Virus record (IMG/VR): IMGVR_UViG_3300033154_000080
Span: 1-30,521 of that record
DNA length: 30,521 bases
Direction: 5' to 3' (one strand)
DNA from: a virus
The translations under genes and the position numbers were made by a program. The notes beneath the pieces are model-generated. The model had not been told where the DNA came from, searched no databases, and saw only the letters and a list, made by a program, of their open reading frames with translations. Shown in pieces: positions 1 to 6,838 of the stretch; the stretch's first letter is position 1; each line of letters begins with the position of its first letter.

Positions 1-73
1 CTCGTTTTCTTACACTAGAACCCCATTTCGGGGACCCAGGGGTCATAGACCGTGCCAAAAGTGCCACAACAGC

Positions 74-113
74 GTCGAGAATGCATATATGACGTCGAGA
101 ATACATATATGAC
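74..113. repeat. Two tandem copies of a 20-bp repeat
   Basis: Copies at 74-93 and 94-113 abut exactly and differ at one base (position 10, G or A). The unit begins GTCGAGAAT and ends CATATATGAC, so each copy carries an AT-rich core inside a GC-rich genome. A period of about two helical turns places both copies on the same DNA face. This suits a protein-binding iteron or tandem operator. The AT core could also be a -10-like element. Confidence 0.75.
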
Positions 114-143
114 GGTGTGTGACGCCAACTAACGGTTGTATGG

Positions 144-169
144 AAGGGTGGGGCGGCCATCCCACCCTT
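144..169 (+). terminator. GC-rich hairpin, terminator-like
   Basis: Arms AAGGGTGGG (144-152) and CCCACCCTT (161-169) pair perfectly over 9 bp with an 8-base loop. The plus strand continues TTAATT, a short T-containing run, so termination of rightward transcription arriving from the left edge is plausible. The T tract is weak, so an operator or other RNA structure is possible. Confidence 0.45.
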
Positions 170-180
170 TAATTGGGTAC

Positions 181-221
181 CAGAACCGAAAACCGGAGCC
201 GAAAACCGGTTTCCGGTTCTG
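181..221. repeat. 16-bp inverted repeat with internal direct repeat
   Basis: The left arm 181-196 and right arm 206-221 are reverse complements with one mismatch. The 11-base word CCGAAAACCGG also occurs as a direct repeat at 186-196 and 199-209. The combined direct and inverted symmetry suggests a protein-binding site, for example for a repressor or replication initiator. No T run follows, so it is not an obvious terminator. Confidence 0.65.
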
Positions 222-238
222 AACGGCCCGGAATTGCT

Positions 239-278
239 CAGTTGGAACATGGCGCGTTCCAGTTGGAACATGGCGCGT
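239..278. repeat. Two perfect 19-bp direct repeats, 21-bp spacing
   Basis: The sequence CAGTTGGAACATGGCGCGT occurs at 239-257 and again at 260-278, with a start-to-start distance of 21 bp (two helical turns). The junction also creates a palindrome, GTTCCA-GT-TGGAAC (256-269). Tandem operators or iterons are the simplest reading. This repeat is unrelated in sequence to the one at 74-113. Confidence 0.75.
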
Positions 279-399
279 CACCCTCTGCCAACAAAGGGAC
301 TCTCTGGGGGCTGGCTGGGTCACTTACGCCCAACATCACGCTAAAAGCCGCTCTCGCGGCCCACCCGTCCCCTAATGCCGACAACTCGGCCCTCTTAGC

Positions 400-429
400 T
401 TGACAACCGGCCCCTCTGTGCCGTTAGAT
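400..429 (+). promoter_or_regulatory. Possible sigma70-type promoter
   Basis: A perfect TTGACA (400-405) is followed after 18 bases by TTAGAT (424-429), a poor -10 match. A short inverted repeat GTGCC-N6-GGCAC (440-455) lies where transcription would start and could be an operator or leader hairpin. Location upstream of the long plus-strand gene block supports a promoter role, but the weak -10 keeps this tentative. Confidence 0.35.
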
Positions 430-477
430 GTGCCAACTCGTGCCGAACGTGGCACAATGACACAACGGAGGCACACA

Positions 478-852
478 ATGAGCGCGCCATATACCCGGTA
501 CCAAGGCAAAGAGCAGGGGTACTACCCCGAGATCGTCCACATCTATGCGAAGATGACGGTCGTGTCGGGGGAAATCACTGCCATCGCGGGGCGTGGCATT
601 ACGTCCGACGCTGCGAAGGCCGCCACTGGCAAGTACAAGATCACCCTGGACGACGCGTTCCTCGGTGGGCTGATCTACGGCAGCTGCAACGCCGAGGACC
701 TGAGCGGCTCGATCGAGAACGACAGCTCGACGACCGAGAGCGACCCCCACATCGACATCGAGTTCTGGAACGGCGACGGCGGGAGCCTTGAGGACCCGGC
801 TAACGGGTTTTTCTTCCTTCACTTCGTTCTGCAGACCATCAGCGAGAGCTAG
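478..852 (+). CDS. Putative small virion protein
   Basis: This is a 124-residue protein starting at ATG 478, chosen because GGAGG at 467-471 lies six bases upstream; an in-frame ATG at 457 lacks such a site. No signal peptide or membrane segment is visible. The middle reads as beta-rich, with the pattern G-x-I-T-A-I-A-G-R-G-I-T and then G-K-Y-K-I-T-L-D-D-A-F. Similar alternation is common in small phage decoration or fibre-tip proteins. The C-terminal half is acidic. It opens the plus-strand virion block, which supports a structural role, but no specific family is recognised. Confidence 0.7.
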   Translation: MSAPYTRYQGKEQGYYPEIVHIYAKMTVVSGEITAIAGRGITSDAAKAATGKYKITLDDAFLGGLIYGSCNAEDLSGSIENDSSTTESDPHIDIEFWNGDGGSLEDPANGFFFLHFVLQTISES

Positions 853-858
853 GCCCAC

Positions 859-1335
859 GTGAGCCAGGGCGTCCGATGCGGTGACATCTCCAAGACCTCC
901 GGCAGGCCCTGCAAGGGCTGGGCGGTCGGGGGGACGGACCCGCCGCGCTGCAGCAGCCATCTGGACCCCGGGGCGACGTCGCGCGGGATGATGGATGCCA
1001 AGGCAGCGCGCGCTGGCGAAGCTCCTGGGACGTTGGGAGAGCGCCCTACGACGCTCGACAGCATCGCGCAGTGCAGGGAGGCCTCGAATTGGGCGATCAA
1101 CAACCTGACGGCTGGCAAGATCAGTGACAAGAAGGCGGCAGCCGTCAGTTCGCAGGTGAAACAGGCCCTGGTGATCTTGTCGAAGCAGGAGGTCCTGGAT
1201 GCGAAGCACGCTGAGGACCTGGCAGCACCGGGCGGGGAACTGATGAAGATGCACCCCCAGGAGCTGGCGGAGAAGCTGGTGGCAGCGCTGCCGGAGTACC
1301 TGATGCTGGTGCATGAGAGGGTGAAGGCGGCATGA
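859..1335 (+). CDS. Cys/His finger protein, possible small terminase
   Basis: This 158-residue protein starts at GTG 859 with AGG at 851-853 upstream. Residues C7, C18, C31 and H34 form a C-x10-C-x12-C-x2-H pattern with an S-G-x-P-C-K segment, resembling a short zinc-type domain often seen at the N-terminus of phage proteins annotated as small terminase or HNH-like. The C-terminal two thirds is predicted helical and charged. Three genes lie between it and the large terminase, so a small terminase (DNA-recognition) role is an inference from context. No helix-turn-helix was confidently identified. The stop overlaps the next start (ATGA at 1332-1335). Confidence 0.75.
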   Translation: MSQGVRCGDISKTSGRPCKGWAVGGTDPPRCSSHLDPGATSRGMMDAKAARAGEAPGTLGERPTTLDSIAQCREASNWAINNLTAGKISDKKAAAVSSQVKQALVILSKQEVLDAKHAEDLAAPGGELMKMHPQELAEKLVAALPEYLMLVHERVKAA

Positions 1336-1787
1336 TCGGCCTCCCCATCGACATCCGCCCATCCGTGCCTGCCGACGAGCCGGTGATCTACTCGCATTGG
1401 ATTGAATGCCAGTCGCGTCAGCGCCCGTTCTCGAAGCTTGACACCAACTGGCACGCGGCTGGGCAGCATGCCCTCATTGAGCGGTTGCTGAAGCGCACTC
1501 GTGTGATGGTGGCGTGCGACCCGAGGGACCCTGATCAGATCTACGGCTATCTGGTGACTGGGCGGCCCCGGGTGCTGTATTGGATCTACGTCAAGATGGA
1601 CTTTCGGCGTGGGGCTGTGGCTACACGGCTGCTGAGACACGTTTTCGACGACTTGGGCACCAAGCCCATCGAGTTTACAACGCGCACCTGCGCAATCTTG
1701 CACCACCGTGACCGTTGGCGTCTCGAGTACCAGTCGCACTACCTGTGCGAGGAGTCCTGGCGTCACAAGGCGGAGGCCCAGCCATGA
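1332..1787 (+). CDS. GNAT-like acetyltransferase-fold protein
   Basis: This 151-residue protein is translationally coupled to the gene before it (ATGA overlap). The stretch at residues 81-104 looks like GNAT motif A: a hydrophobic strand (V-L-Y-W-I-Y-V), then F-R-R-G-A-V-A-T-R-L-L, the R/Q-x-x-G-x-A turn that binds the acetyl-CoA pyrophosphate. Length fits a minimal GNAT fold. Phages often carry a GNAT-like gene close to the terminase, of unknown role. The catalytic base and substrate cannot be read from the sequence, and the fold may be retained without acetyl transfer. Confidence 0.65.
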   Translation: MIGLPIDIRPSVPADEPVIYSHWIECQSRQRPFSKLDTNWHAAGQHALIERLLKRTRVMVACDPRDPDQIYGYLVTGRPRVLYWIYVKMDFRRGAVATRLLRHVFDDLGTKPIEFTTRTCAILHHRDRWRLEYQSHYLCEESWRHKAEAQP

Positions 1788-2497
1788 GCTACCAGCTGGC
1801 CCTCATCATCTCGGCCGCATCGCTCGTGCTTGTTTACGGCACGGCGTTCCTGTGGCTGAGGAAAGGGAGAAGCGACAATGGCAAGTCAGTACGCGGTAGA
1901 AAAGGGGACGACGATTGTGGTTGTGTTTCGGGAGACGGCGTGTCCAGCGATGTGGTTCCCGCCTCCCCCGCAGTTGGACGCGAAGGCGACGAACCAGCAG
2001 AGGATCGAAGCGTCGATGGCGGCGAGCCCGAGGTGGAACAGCCACGTCATGCAGTTCATCTCAGTGCAGGAGGATCGAGCTGGTCAGAAGACACACCTGG
2101 TGGCGACTTGGGAGCGTGGCAACCAGACGGTGGAGGCGCGGGTGCGGCTCGAGGACATTCTGATCTGGGGACCGCTGAAGGAGAAGGAGACCGCGCGCAT
2201 CAAGGCCGCAACGCCGGGCGACATTGCCAACATGGGCAAGAAGCACAACTAGGTGCCGAGGCGTTGCTCTTCCTGAAGGTCAAGGAGATTGTCCCCTGCG
2301 TCGAGGAGAAGCTGATCGACACCCGCAAGGGGTTCATTGTTCGGTTCGACCTCCCCGACGGGTGCAACGTGACACACCCGCACTGGCCGCCAGGGCGGCG
2401 GCTCTGGGTGCCGATGAGCAACGTCTCAGGCGCCGTCTTCGACGAAGATGAGCGACCTGGAACAGCTGACAAGAGAGGCGCTCCGGCGAGGGGCTAA
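1784..2497 (+). CDS. Small one-span membrane protein; true C-terminus unclear
   Basis: The start at ATG 1784 has GGAGG (1772-1776) upstream and overlaps the end of the previous gene by four bases. Residues 3-25 form one clear transmembrane segment (A-L-I-I-S-A-A-S-L-V-L-V-Y-G-T-A-F-L-W-L) followed by K and R, so the N-terminus likely faces out. After about residue 32 the frame lies under the gene at 1878-2252 and becomes Gly/Asp/Arg-rich low complexity, as expected of an out-of-frame shadow. However, it stays open to 2497, where it matches a separate credible small gene. The real product may be the full 237 residues, or a short peptide reached by frameshift. Confidence 0.5.
   Translation: MSYQLALIISAASLVLVYGTAFLWLRKGRSDNGKSVRGRKGDDDCGCVSGDGVSSDVVPASPAVGREGDEPAEDRSVDGGEPEVEQPRHAVHLSAGGSSWSEDTPGGDLGAWQPDGGGAGAARGHSDLGTAEGEGDRAHQGRNAGRHCQHGQEAQLGAEALLFLKVKEIVPCVEEKLIDTRKGFIVRFDLPDGCNVTHPHWPPGRRLWVPMSNVSGAVFDEDERPGTADKRGAPARG
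1878..2252 (+). CDS. Unknown 124-residue protein
   Basis: It starts at ATG 1878 with a GGGAGAAG ribosome binding site. No family is recognised. The N-terminal part (residues 5-20) is a run of beta-type residues including T-T-I-V-V-V-F-R, followed by a Pro-rich turn (F-P-P-P-P-Q) and a mixed segment with alternating hydrophobic strands (H-V-M-Q-F-I-S-V, H-L-V-A-T-W). The C-terminus is basic. Composition is that of a real soluble protein. It overlaps the membrane-protein frame at 1784 almost entirely, so only one of the two frames is likely to be fully coding here. Confidence 0.65.
   Translation: MASQYAVEKGTTIVVVFRETACPAMWFPPPPQLDAKATNQQRIEASMAASPRWNSHVMQFISVQEDRAGQKTHLVATWERGNQTVEARVRLEDILIWGPLKEKETARIKAATPGDIANMGKKHN
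2264..2497 (+). CDS. Unknown small protein before the terminase
   Basis: This is a 77-residue product from a proposed TTG start at 2264, with AGGTG at 2251-2255 upstream. The frame is the same as the one opened at 1784, but the composition returns to normal protein here (K-V-K-E-I-V-P-C-V-E-E-K-L, then I-V-R-F-D-L-P-D-G). A strand-rich fold containing W-V-P-M is suggested. Function is unknown. It overlaps the start of the large terminase gene by 50 bases. It may instead be the C-terminal part of the long 1784-2497 frame. Confidence 0.45.
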   Translation: MLFLKVKEIVPCVEEKLIDTRKGFIVRFDLPDGCNVTHPHWPPGRRLWVPMSNVSGAVFDEDERPGTADKRGAPARG

Positions 2498-3941
2498 ACG
2501 GAAGATACTGGACGACTGCCACGAAGGGCAGGATCGATTCCTTTGGGCAAGAGATGGAACTGGAGCACTCGCCAAGTTCGTCAACCTGCGGTCCCCCCGG
2601 CGCTTTGGGAAGACCGAGGGGTTTCTGCGTTACGCAGGACATCACTGCGAGACCATCCCGGGCTTCCGGGTGCTCTGTTGCTACCAGCAGGCCGTCGATG
2701 CCAAGGAGATTGCTTGGCCGCTCATTGAGGACCTCAAGGAGAAGTACGGTTGGAACTGCAAGCTAAACAGCGTCGAGATGGCAGCCCGTTGGCCAGCGGG
2801 TCGCGGCGTCATCAAGATTGTGGGCTTAGACAGGCCCAAGAAGCATCGGAGAGTCAAGGGCTCGAAGTGGGATCTGGTGCTCTTCGACGAGGGTCAGGAC
2901 TGGTACTCAGATCTGGAGCGGCTTGTGCAGTGGGTGATGCCTGGCGTTGGAGACCGGCGCGGTCGGATTTTCATGACGGGCACGCCGCCAGAGTTTCCGG
3001 TCGGCTATTTCCTCGAGGTCCAGAACGGGGAGCATCCGCAGTGGGTGACCGTGACCGGAACGGCCTTCGAGAACCCAGCGACGGCCGTGCAGCACCACGA
3101 GGACATCGCGCTACTGCAACGTGCGGGGGTGGACACCGACACCGAGCCTTGGGTGCGCCGGGAGTACTACGGCGAGCTGGCAGTCGACACGCGCAAGCAG
3201 GTGGTCAAGCTCCGGCCGGCGCTCAACCACCTAACCGAGTGGAAGCCCCATGTCGACGACCAGTACATCCTGACGATCGACTGGGGCGATACGATCGCCT
3301 TCGTCGTCCAGTGCTGGAACCAGGAGCAGCACCCTTGGCTGATCTTCCTCGAGGGGGAGACCCACCGGGAGCTGCTTGTCCAGGCGCACCCGGACAAGGC
3401 GATAACCGAGCCACAGATACTGGAGACCATCCAGCGCTTCCAGGCCAAGTACCCCAATCTGCTCATCGTGGCGGACTCAAGCGGCACGGCGAAGGCAATC
3501 GTGCAGGAGCTTCGGAACGTCCACGGGATTCCGATCATCAATGTCGACAAGGCGGACAAGCGGGGCGAGATAGAGCTGACCAACACCGACGCCTCCATCG
3601 GCCTGCTGAAGATCTTCTACCGTCAGGGCGTGACCGAGGTCCTGGAGGACGGCACGGAGATCAGCCCGCATCCGGAGAAGAGCCCAATCGCCGAGCAGTG
3701 GATGACGCACTTGTGGATAGTCGACCCCGTGACCGGCGAGAAGGAAGAGGGGACCCCCAGGCATATCAGCGACTGCTGCCTGTATGGACGCCGCTATACG
3801 GCGAAACACCTATACAAGGAGCCCGTGGAGAATCCGGCCCCCAACACGCCAGAGGCGTGGGCGGAGGAGGCCGCGCGCATGCGTAAGATCAAGGTCTCGC
3901 GCATGAAGCGGCAGAACCGGTCCTGGGCGGGAGAGCGCTGA
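2448..3941 (+). CDS. terL: Terminase large subunit (packaging ATPase-nuclease)
   Basis: The 497-residue motor protein pumps genomic DNA into the prohead at the portal and cuts it. The N-terminal ATPase has a Walker A variant S-P-R-R-F-G-K-T (residues 49-56), a Walker B strand ending F-D-E at 146-148 (catalytic Glu148), and a coupling-type T-G-T-P near 178-181. The C-terminal RNase H-like nuclease has the expected three acidic residues: D278 (I-D-W-G-D), D343 (V-A-D-S-S-G) and D442 (I-S-D-C-C). Length and motif order match typical large terminases with the R-x-x-G-K-T loop. Its stop overlaps the portal start (TGATG). Confidence 0.93.
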   Translation: MSDLEQLTREALRRGAKRKILDDCHEGQDRFLWARDGTGALAKFVNLRSPRRFGKTEGFLRYAGHHCETIPGFRVLCCYQQAVDAKEIAWPLIEDLKEKYGWNCKLNSVEMAARWPAGRGVIKIVGLDRPKKHRRVKGSKWDLVLFDEGQDWYSDLERLVQWVMPGVGDRRGRIFMTGTPPEFPVGYFLEVQNGEHPQWVTVTGTAFENPATAVQHHEDIALLQRAGVDTDTEPWVRREYYGELAVDTRKQVVKLRPALNHLTEWKPHVDDQYILTIDWGDTIAFVVQCWNQEQHPWLIFLEGETHRELLVQAHPDKAITEPQILETIQRFQAKYPNLLIVADSSGTAKAIVQELRNVHGIPIINVDKADKRGEIELTNTDASIGLLKIFYRQGVTEVLEDGTEISPHPEKSPIAEQWMTHLWIVDPVTGEKEEGTPRHISDCCLYGRRYTAKHLYKEPVENPAPNTPEAWAEEAARMRKIKVSRMKRQNRSWAGER

Positions 3942-5821
3942 TGGCGGAACAGAAGTTTTGGCACGAAGAGAAGAAGTTCCACGCTCACAACGGCTTGAAG
4001 CGGACCGTGGACAAGATCAAGGAGGACCAGAGCTGGCGCTACCGGGCCTACGAGCGCTACGCGGGCGCCTATCTGGACCAAGGCACCGTCCCGGGCTTCG
4101 AGCCGGGAGAGTGGCGCTCAGGGCACCTCAGCGCGAGGGAGGGTGACGACCGGGAGGCCACCTACAACGTCACCAGGGCTTGCACCGACACCATCACGGC
4201 GAAGCTGACGCTGCACCAGCCGTCCCCGGACCTGCTGACCACCAACAGCCCGGAGAGGCTGCAGGAGAAGGCGCGCGACTTTGAGCAATTCCTCATTGGC
4301 GCCTGCGAGCAGCAGCAGACGTTCCGGAAGAAGCGGCTGCAGCAGCGCGACGCGACGCTCTATGGCCTCGGGTTCCTCAAGGTCTATCCCTCGATGGGGG
4401 AGGTCCGGGTTGAGCTGACGCACCCTTCCCGCATTGTCGTGGACGACCAGGCCGCGCTCTTCGGGGAGCCGGAGTCCGTCTACCAGATAGAGCACTATTC
4501 GCGGACCAGGCTGCTGGCCGAGTTCGGCGACGGGCTGCAGACGAAGGCGCTCGGGATGATGCGCCAGAAGATCGAAGCATCGGGGGGCCCGGAGTCCAAG
4601 GTGGCTCAGACGGGCTCCCGGCTGGACCGTGATCTGGTGACGGTCTACGAAGGCTGGCACATGCCGATGGGGAGCGAGAAGGGCCGCCACGTCATCTGCA
4701 CGAGCCACGTCACGGTATTCGATGAGGAGTGGAAGGACCCGACCGCCCCCTTCTCGGTCATGCGTTGGAACAATGATCTGATCGGCTGGCATGGGCTGGG
4801 GCTGGGGCATGAGTTGCGTGGGATCCAGGCTGAGATCAACAAGACCATCCTGAAGATCGGCGCGAACATGGACATCATGGCCGTGACGTTCGGGCTGGTC
4901 CCGCTCGGGAGCAAGATCCAAGACCGGGACATGCTCACCAACGAGTGGTTCAAGTTCATCGACTACGCCGGGGAGAAGCCGTCGATCGAGACCCCGCCGG
5001 CCGTCCACCCGCAGGTGTTCCAGTACCTCGAGCAGCTCTACCAGCGGGCCTTCGAGCTGACCGGTATCAGCCAGCTGTCCGCCGGCTCGCAGCTTCCGAA
5101 GGGCATGGACAAGGCCTCCGGGCTCGCCATCATGACGTTCCTCGATAGCGAGACGCAGCGCTTCAGCCCGCAGGGCAGGACCTGGGAAGAGTCCCACGTC
5201 GACATGTGGAAGCTTATGATCCGAGCGGGGCGCCGGGTCGGCAACTGGTCGGTGCGGGCTCCGGGCTCCGACTTCATCCGGAGGTTGAAGTTCAGCGACG
5301 TCTCGCTCAAGGACAACCAGTTCCAGCTGATGGTCAAGCCGAGTTCCTCGCTGGCAACCTCGACGGCGGGGCGCGTGGAGCAGGTAATCCGGATGCACGA
5401 GCGCGAGCTGATCGACAAGGATGAGGGCCGCGAGCTGCTGGACATGCCCGACCTGGACAAGGCCAACAGGCTGAAGAACGCTCCGAGGGACGCCTTCCAG
5501 AAGATCTTCGAGGACATCCTGAAGGACGGCGAGGTCATGGAGCCGATGCCGAGAATGGGGCTGGACGTTGGCTTGAGGATTGCGCATGGGTACCTGTGCC
5601 GCGCAGTGATCGAAGAGGTGGAGCCGGAGCGCATCGGGATGCTCCACGACTGGATGGACAGTGCAGATCTACTCCTGAACCCGCCGGTACAGCCGCCCCC
5701 GCCGCCCGCTCCCGGCCCCGAGGCAGGCGGGGCGCCGATGCCTGGCCCCGGTGCTCCGGTGCCTCCTGGGCCCGCCGGAGGCCCTGAGATGATGCCACCT
5801 GACGCGCCGCCGATGGCGTAG
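3941..5821 (+). CDS. Portal protein
   Basis: This 626-residue protein immediately follows the large terminase and precedes the scaffold and capsid genes, the canonical portal position. Its size fits a podovirus-type portal, the dodecameric ring at one head vertex through which DNA enters and leaves. Features include an N-terminal charged helical region, a central mixed domain, a long Q/E/R-rich stem-like helix (around residues 355-420), and an unusual C-terminal tail (last ~45 residues) of almost pure Pro, Gly, Ala and Met. No active site is expected. The start overlaps the terminase stop by one base. Confidence 0.85.
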   Translation: MAEQKFWHEEKKFHAHNGLKRTVDKIKEDQSWRYRAYERYAGAYLDQGTVPGFEPGEWRSGHLSAREGDDREATYNVTRACTDTITAKLTLHQPSPDLLTTNSPERLQEKARDFEQFLIGACEQQQTFRKKRLQQRDATLYGLGFLKVYPSMGEVRVELTHPSRIVVDDQAALFGEPESVYQIEHYSRTRLLAEFGDGLQTKALGMMRQKIEASGGPESKVAQTGSRLDRDLVTVYEGWHMPMGSEKGRHVICTSHVTVFDEEWKDPTAPFSVMRWNNDLIGWHGLGLGHELRGIQAEINKTILKIGANMDIMAVTFGLVPLGSKIQDRDMLTNEWFKFIDYAGEKPSIETPPAVHPQVFQYLEQLYQRAFELTGISQLSAGSQLPKGMDKASGLAIMTFLDSETQRFSPQGRTWEESHVDMWKLMIRAGRRVGNWSVRAPGSDFIRRLKFSDVSLKDNQFQLMVKPSSSLATSTAGRVEQVIRMHERELIDKDEGRELLDMPDLDKANRLKNAPRDAFQKIFEDILKDGEVMEPMPRMGLDVGLRIAHGYLCRAVIEEVEPERIGMLHDWMDSADLLLNPPVQPPPPPAPGPEAGGAPMPGPGAPVPPGPAGGPEMMPPDAPPMA

Positions 5822-5832
5822 GAGGATTAGCG

Positions 5833-6744
5833 ATGGCCGACGAACCGACAAGTCAACCGACAAGTGACCCGACTGACCCGACAAGTGACCCGACAAGTGA
5901 CCCGACAAGTGACCCGACAACGGCAGCACCGACCCGCGCGGACCGCACGCAGGCAGCCATCGATGCTGTCCACCTGCTGGAGGCTGGCGAGGAGCCACTG
6001 GAGGCCGAAGGGGCAAAGCCGGCCGATGCGACCCCGGCTGCTCCCGATGCGGACGCAGATCCAGCCGAGGGCAAGTCCAAGACCGAGCTGTGGGCTACGA
6101 TCAACGAGCAGAACCGGCGCATGCGCCAGATGGAGGCCGCCGGAAAGGCCAAGGGTATCGGTGAGTACAGCGCCGACCAACTGTACGAGGAGCTGTTCTC
6201 TCGTGACACCCCGGCCGAGGAGGAGGTCCCGGCAGAGTCGGACGAGGAGGAACCGGTATACGTCGCCGAGATCCGAAAGGAACTCAACGAGCTGAAGAGC
6301 GCCCGCCATCAGGAGCGCCAGCAGGCTGACACCAACACCGCCTACCGGGTCATCGACCAGCGCATCGCTGCAGCTCAGGATGGGGACGCAGCCAACCCCT
6401 GGCCGTTTCTGGAGACAGGGAGGTCCGAGGGGAGCTATAATGAGGTCATCCATACCTTTAAGCAGCTCTGGGAGATCGAACAGGCGGAGCCGGAACTGGA
6501 TCGAGTGCTGAATGCGGTTGAACAATCGATCAAAGAGAGGGAGACTACGCGCCGAGGGCGTTATGACGCCCTCTTCAGCGATACCCCGCCGGAGAAGCCA
6601 GCAGCGCGGGCGCCGAGAGCGACAGAATCAAACGGAGAATCTAAAACCATTGGATCGAGAGGGGCGGGAGACACACCGACCCCCGACGATAAACCCCTGA
6701 GCCGTGAGGAGCGCGTGAAGCGCGCAATGGCTCTGGTAGAGTAG
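5833..6744 (+). CDS. Scaffold-like acidic protein with TSDP repeats
   Basis: This 303-residue acidic protein lies between portal and capsid, the usual place for a scaffolding protein that shapes the prohead and leaves before maturation. GGAGG (5821-5825) overlaps the portal stop and drives the ATG at 5833. The N-terminus is a run of T-S-D-P repeats encoded by 12-bp DNA repeats. The middle is helical and charged (around residues 85-200, rich in E, R, Q), suitable for a coiled coil. The C-terminus is basic (R-E-E-R-V-K-R-A), as is typical for capsid-binding ends of scaffolds. Assignment rests on position and composition. Confidence 0.7.
   Translation: MADEPTSQPTSDPTDPTSDPTSDPTSDPTTAAPTRADRTQAAIDAVHLLEAGEEPLEAEGAKPADATPAAPDADADPAEGKSKTELWATINEQNRRMRQMEAAGKAKGIGEYSADQLYEELFSRDTPAEEEVPAESDEEEPVYVAEIRKELNELKSARHQERQQADTNTAYRVIDQRIAAAQDGDAANPWPFLETGRSEGSYNEVIHTFKQLWEIEQAEPELDRVLNAVEQSIKERETTRRGRYDALFSDTPPEKPAARAPRATESNGESKTIGSRGAGDTPTPDDKPLSREERVKRAMALVE
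5848..5916. repeat. 12-bp tandem repeat array inside scaffold gene
   Basis: Units of ACAAGTGACCCG are found at 5860-5871, 5881-5892, 5893-5904 and 5905-5916, with a variant at 5848-5859 and a 9-base shortened copy at 5872-5880. Each unit encodes T-S-D-P. All length differences are multiples of three, so copy-number change would not break the frame. Slippage is the likely origin. Confidence 0.85.
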
Positions 6745-6764
6745 AGCACAGACAGGGCAGGCGC

Positions 6765-6833
6765 CCTCCGACTAGCAAGCCTCCGAGAACTAGCAACCCT
6801 ACCTGACGCGCCAGCCCCGAGTTGTCTCGGAGG
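6765..6833 (+). promoter_or_regulatory. Capsid leader: arm complementary to ribosome binding site
   Basis: CCTCCGAGA (6780-6788) is a perfect 9-base complement of TCTCGGAGG (6825-6833), which contains the capsid gene's GGAGG. A second CCTCCGA lies at 6765-6771, and ACTAGCAA follows both copies (6771-6778, 6789-6796). Pairing would hide the ribosome binding site of the major capsid gene. This suggests translational control of capsid output, unproven. Confidence 0.5.
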
Positions 6834-6838
6834 CTGAC

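Larger units (their letters stand above)
1..477. other. Non-coding control region with several repeat systems
   Basis: No convincing gene lies in this 477-base stretch. It holds short hairpins near 21-44, a 20-bp tandem repeat (74-113), a terminator-like hairpin (144-169), a 16-bp inverted repeat (181-221), a 19-bp direct repeat (239-278), and a possible promoter (400-429) just before the first virion-type gene. The density of distinct repeats fits a phage regulatory region or replication origin, but neither function is proven. Short reading frames here (for example 173-403) have low-complexity translations and no ribosome binding site. Confidence 0.7.

Noticed and set aside
74-278. CRISPR array
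   Set aside because: Repeats come in pairs of different families with no regular spacers, so this is not a CRISPR array.
173-403. Short frame in the left control region
   Set aside because: Its translation is made from repeats, and there is no ribosome binding site.
2750-3886. 378-residue plus-strand frame inside the terminase gene
   Set aside because: Out-of-frame shadow rich in Arg, Gly and Ala. The terminase frame has all expected motifs.
4118-5647. 509-residue minus-strand frame across the portal gene
   Set aside because: Composition is Leu/His/Arg-rich low complexity typical of the antisense of a GC-rich gene. The portal on the plus strand has normal composition and correct context.
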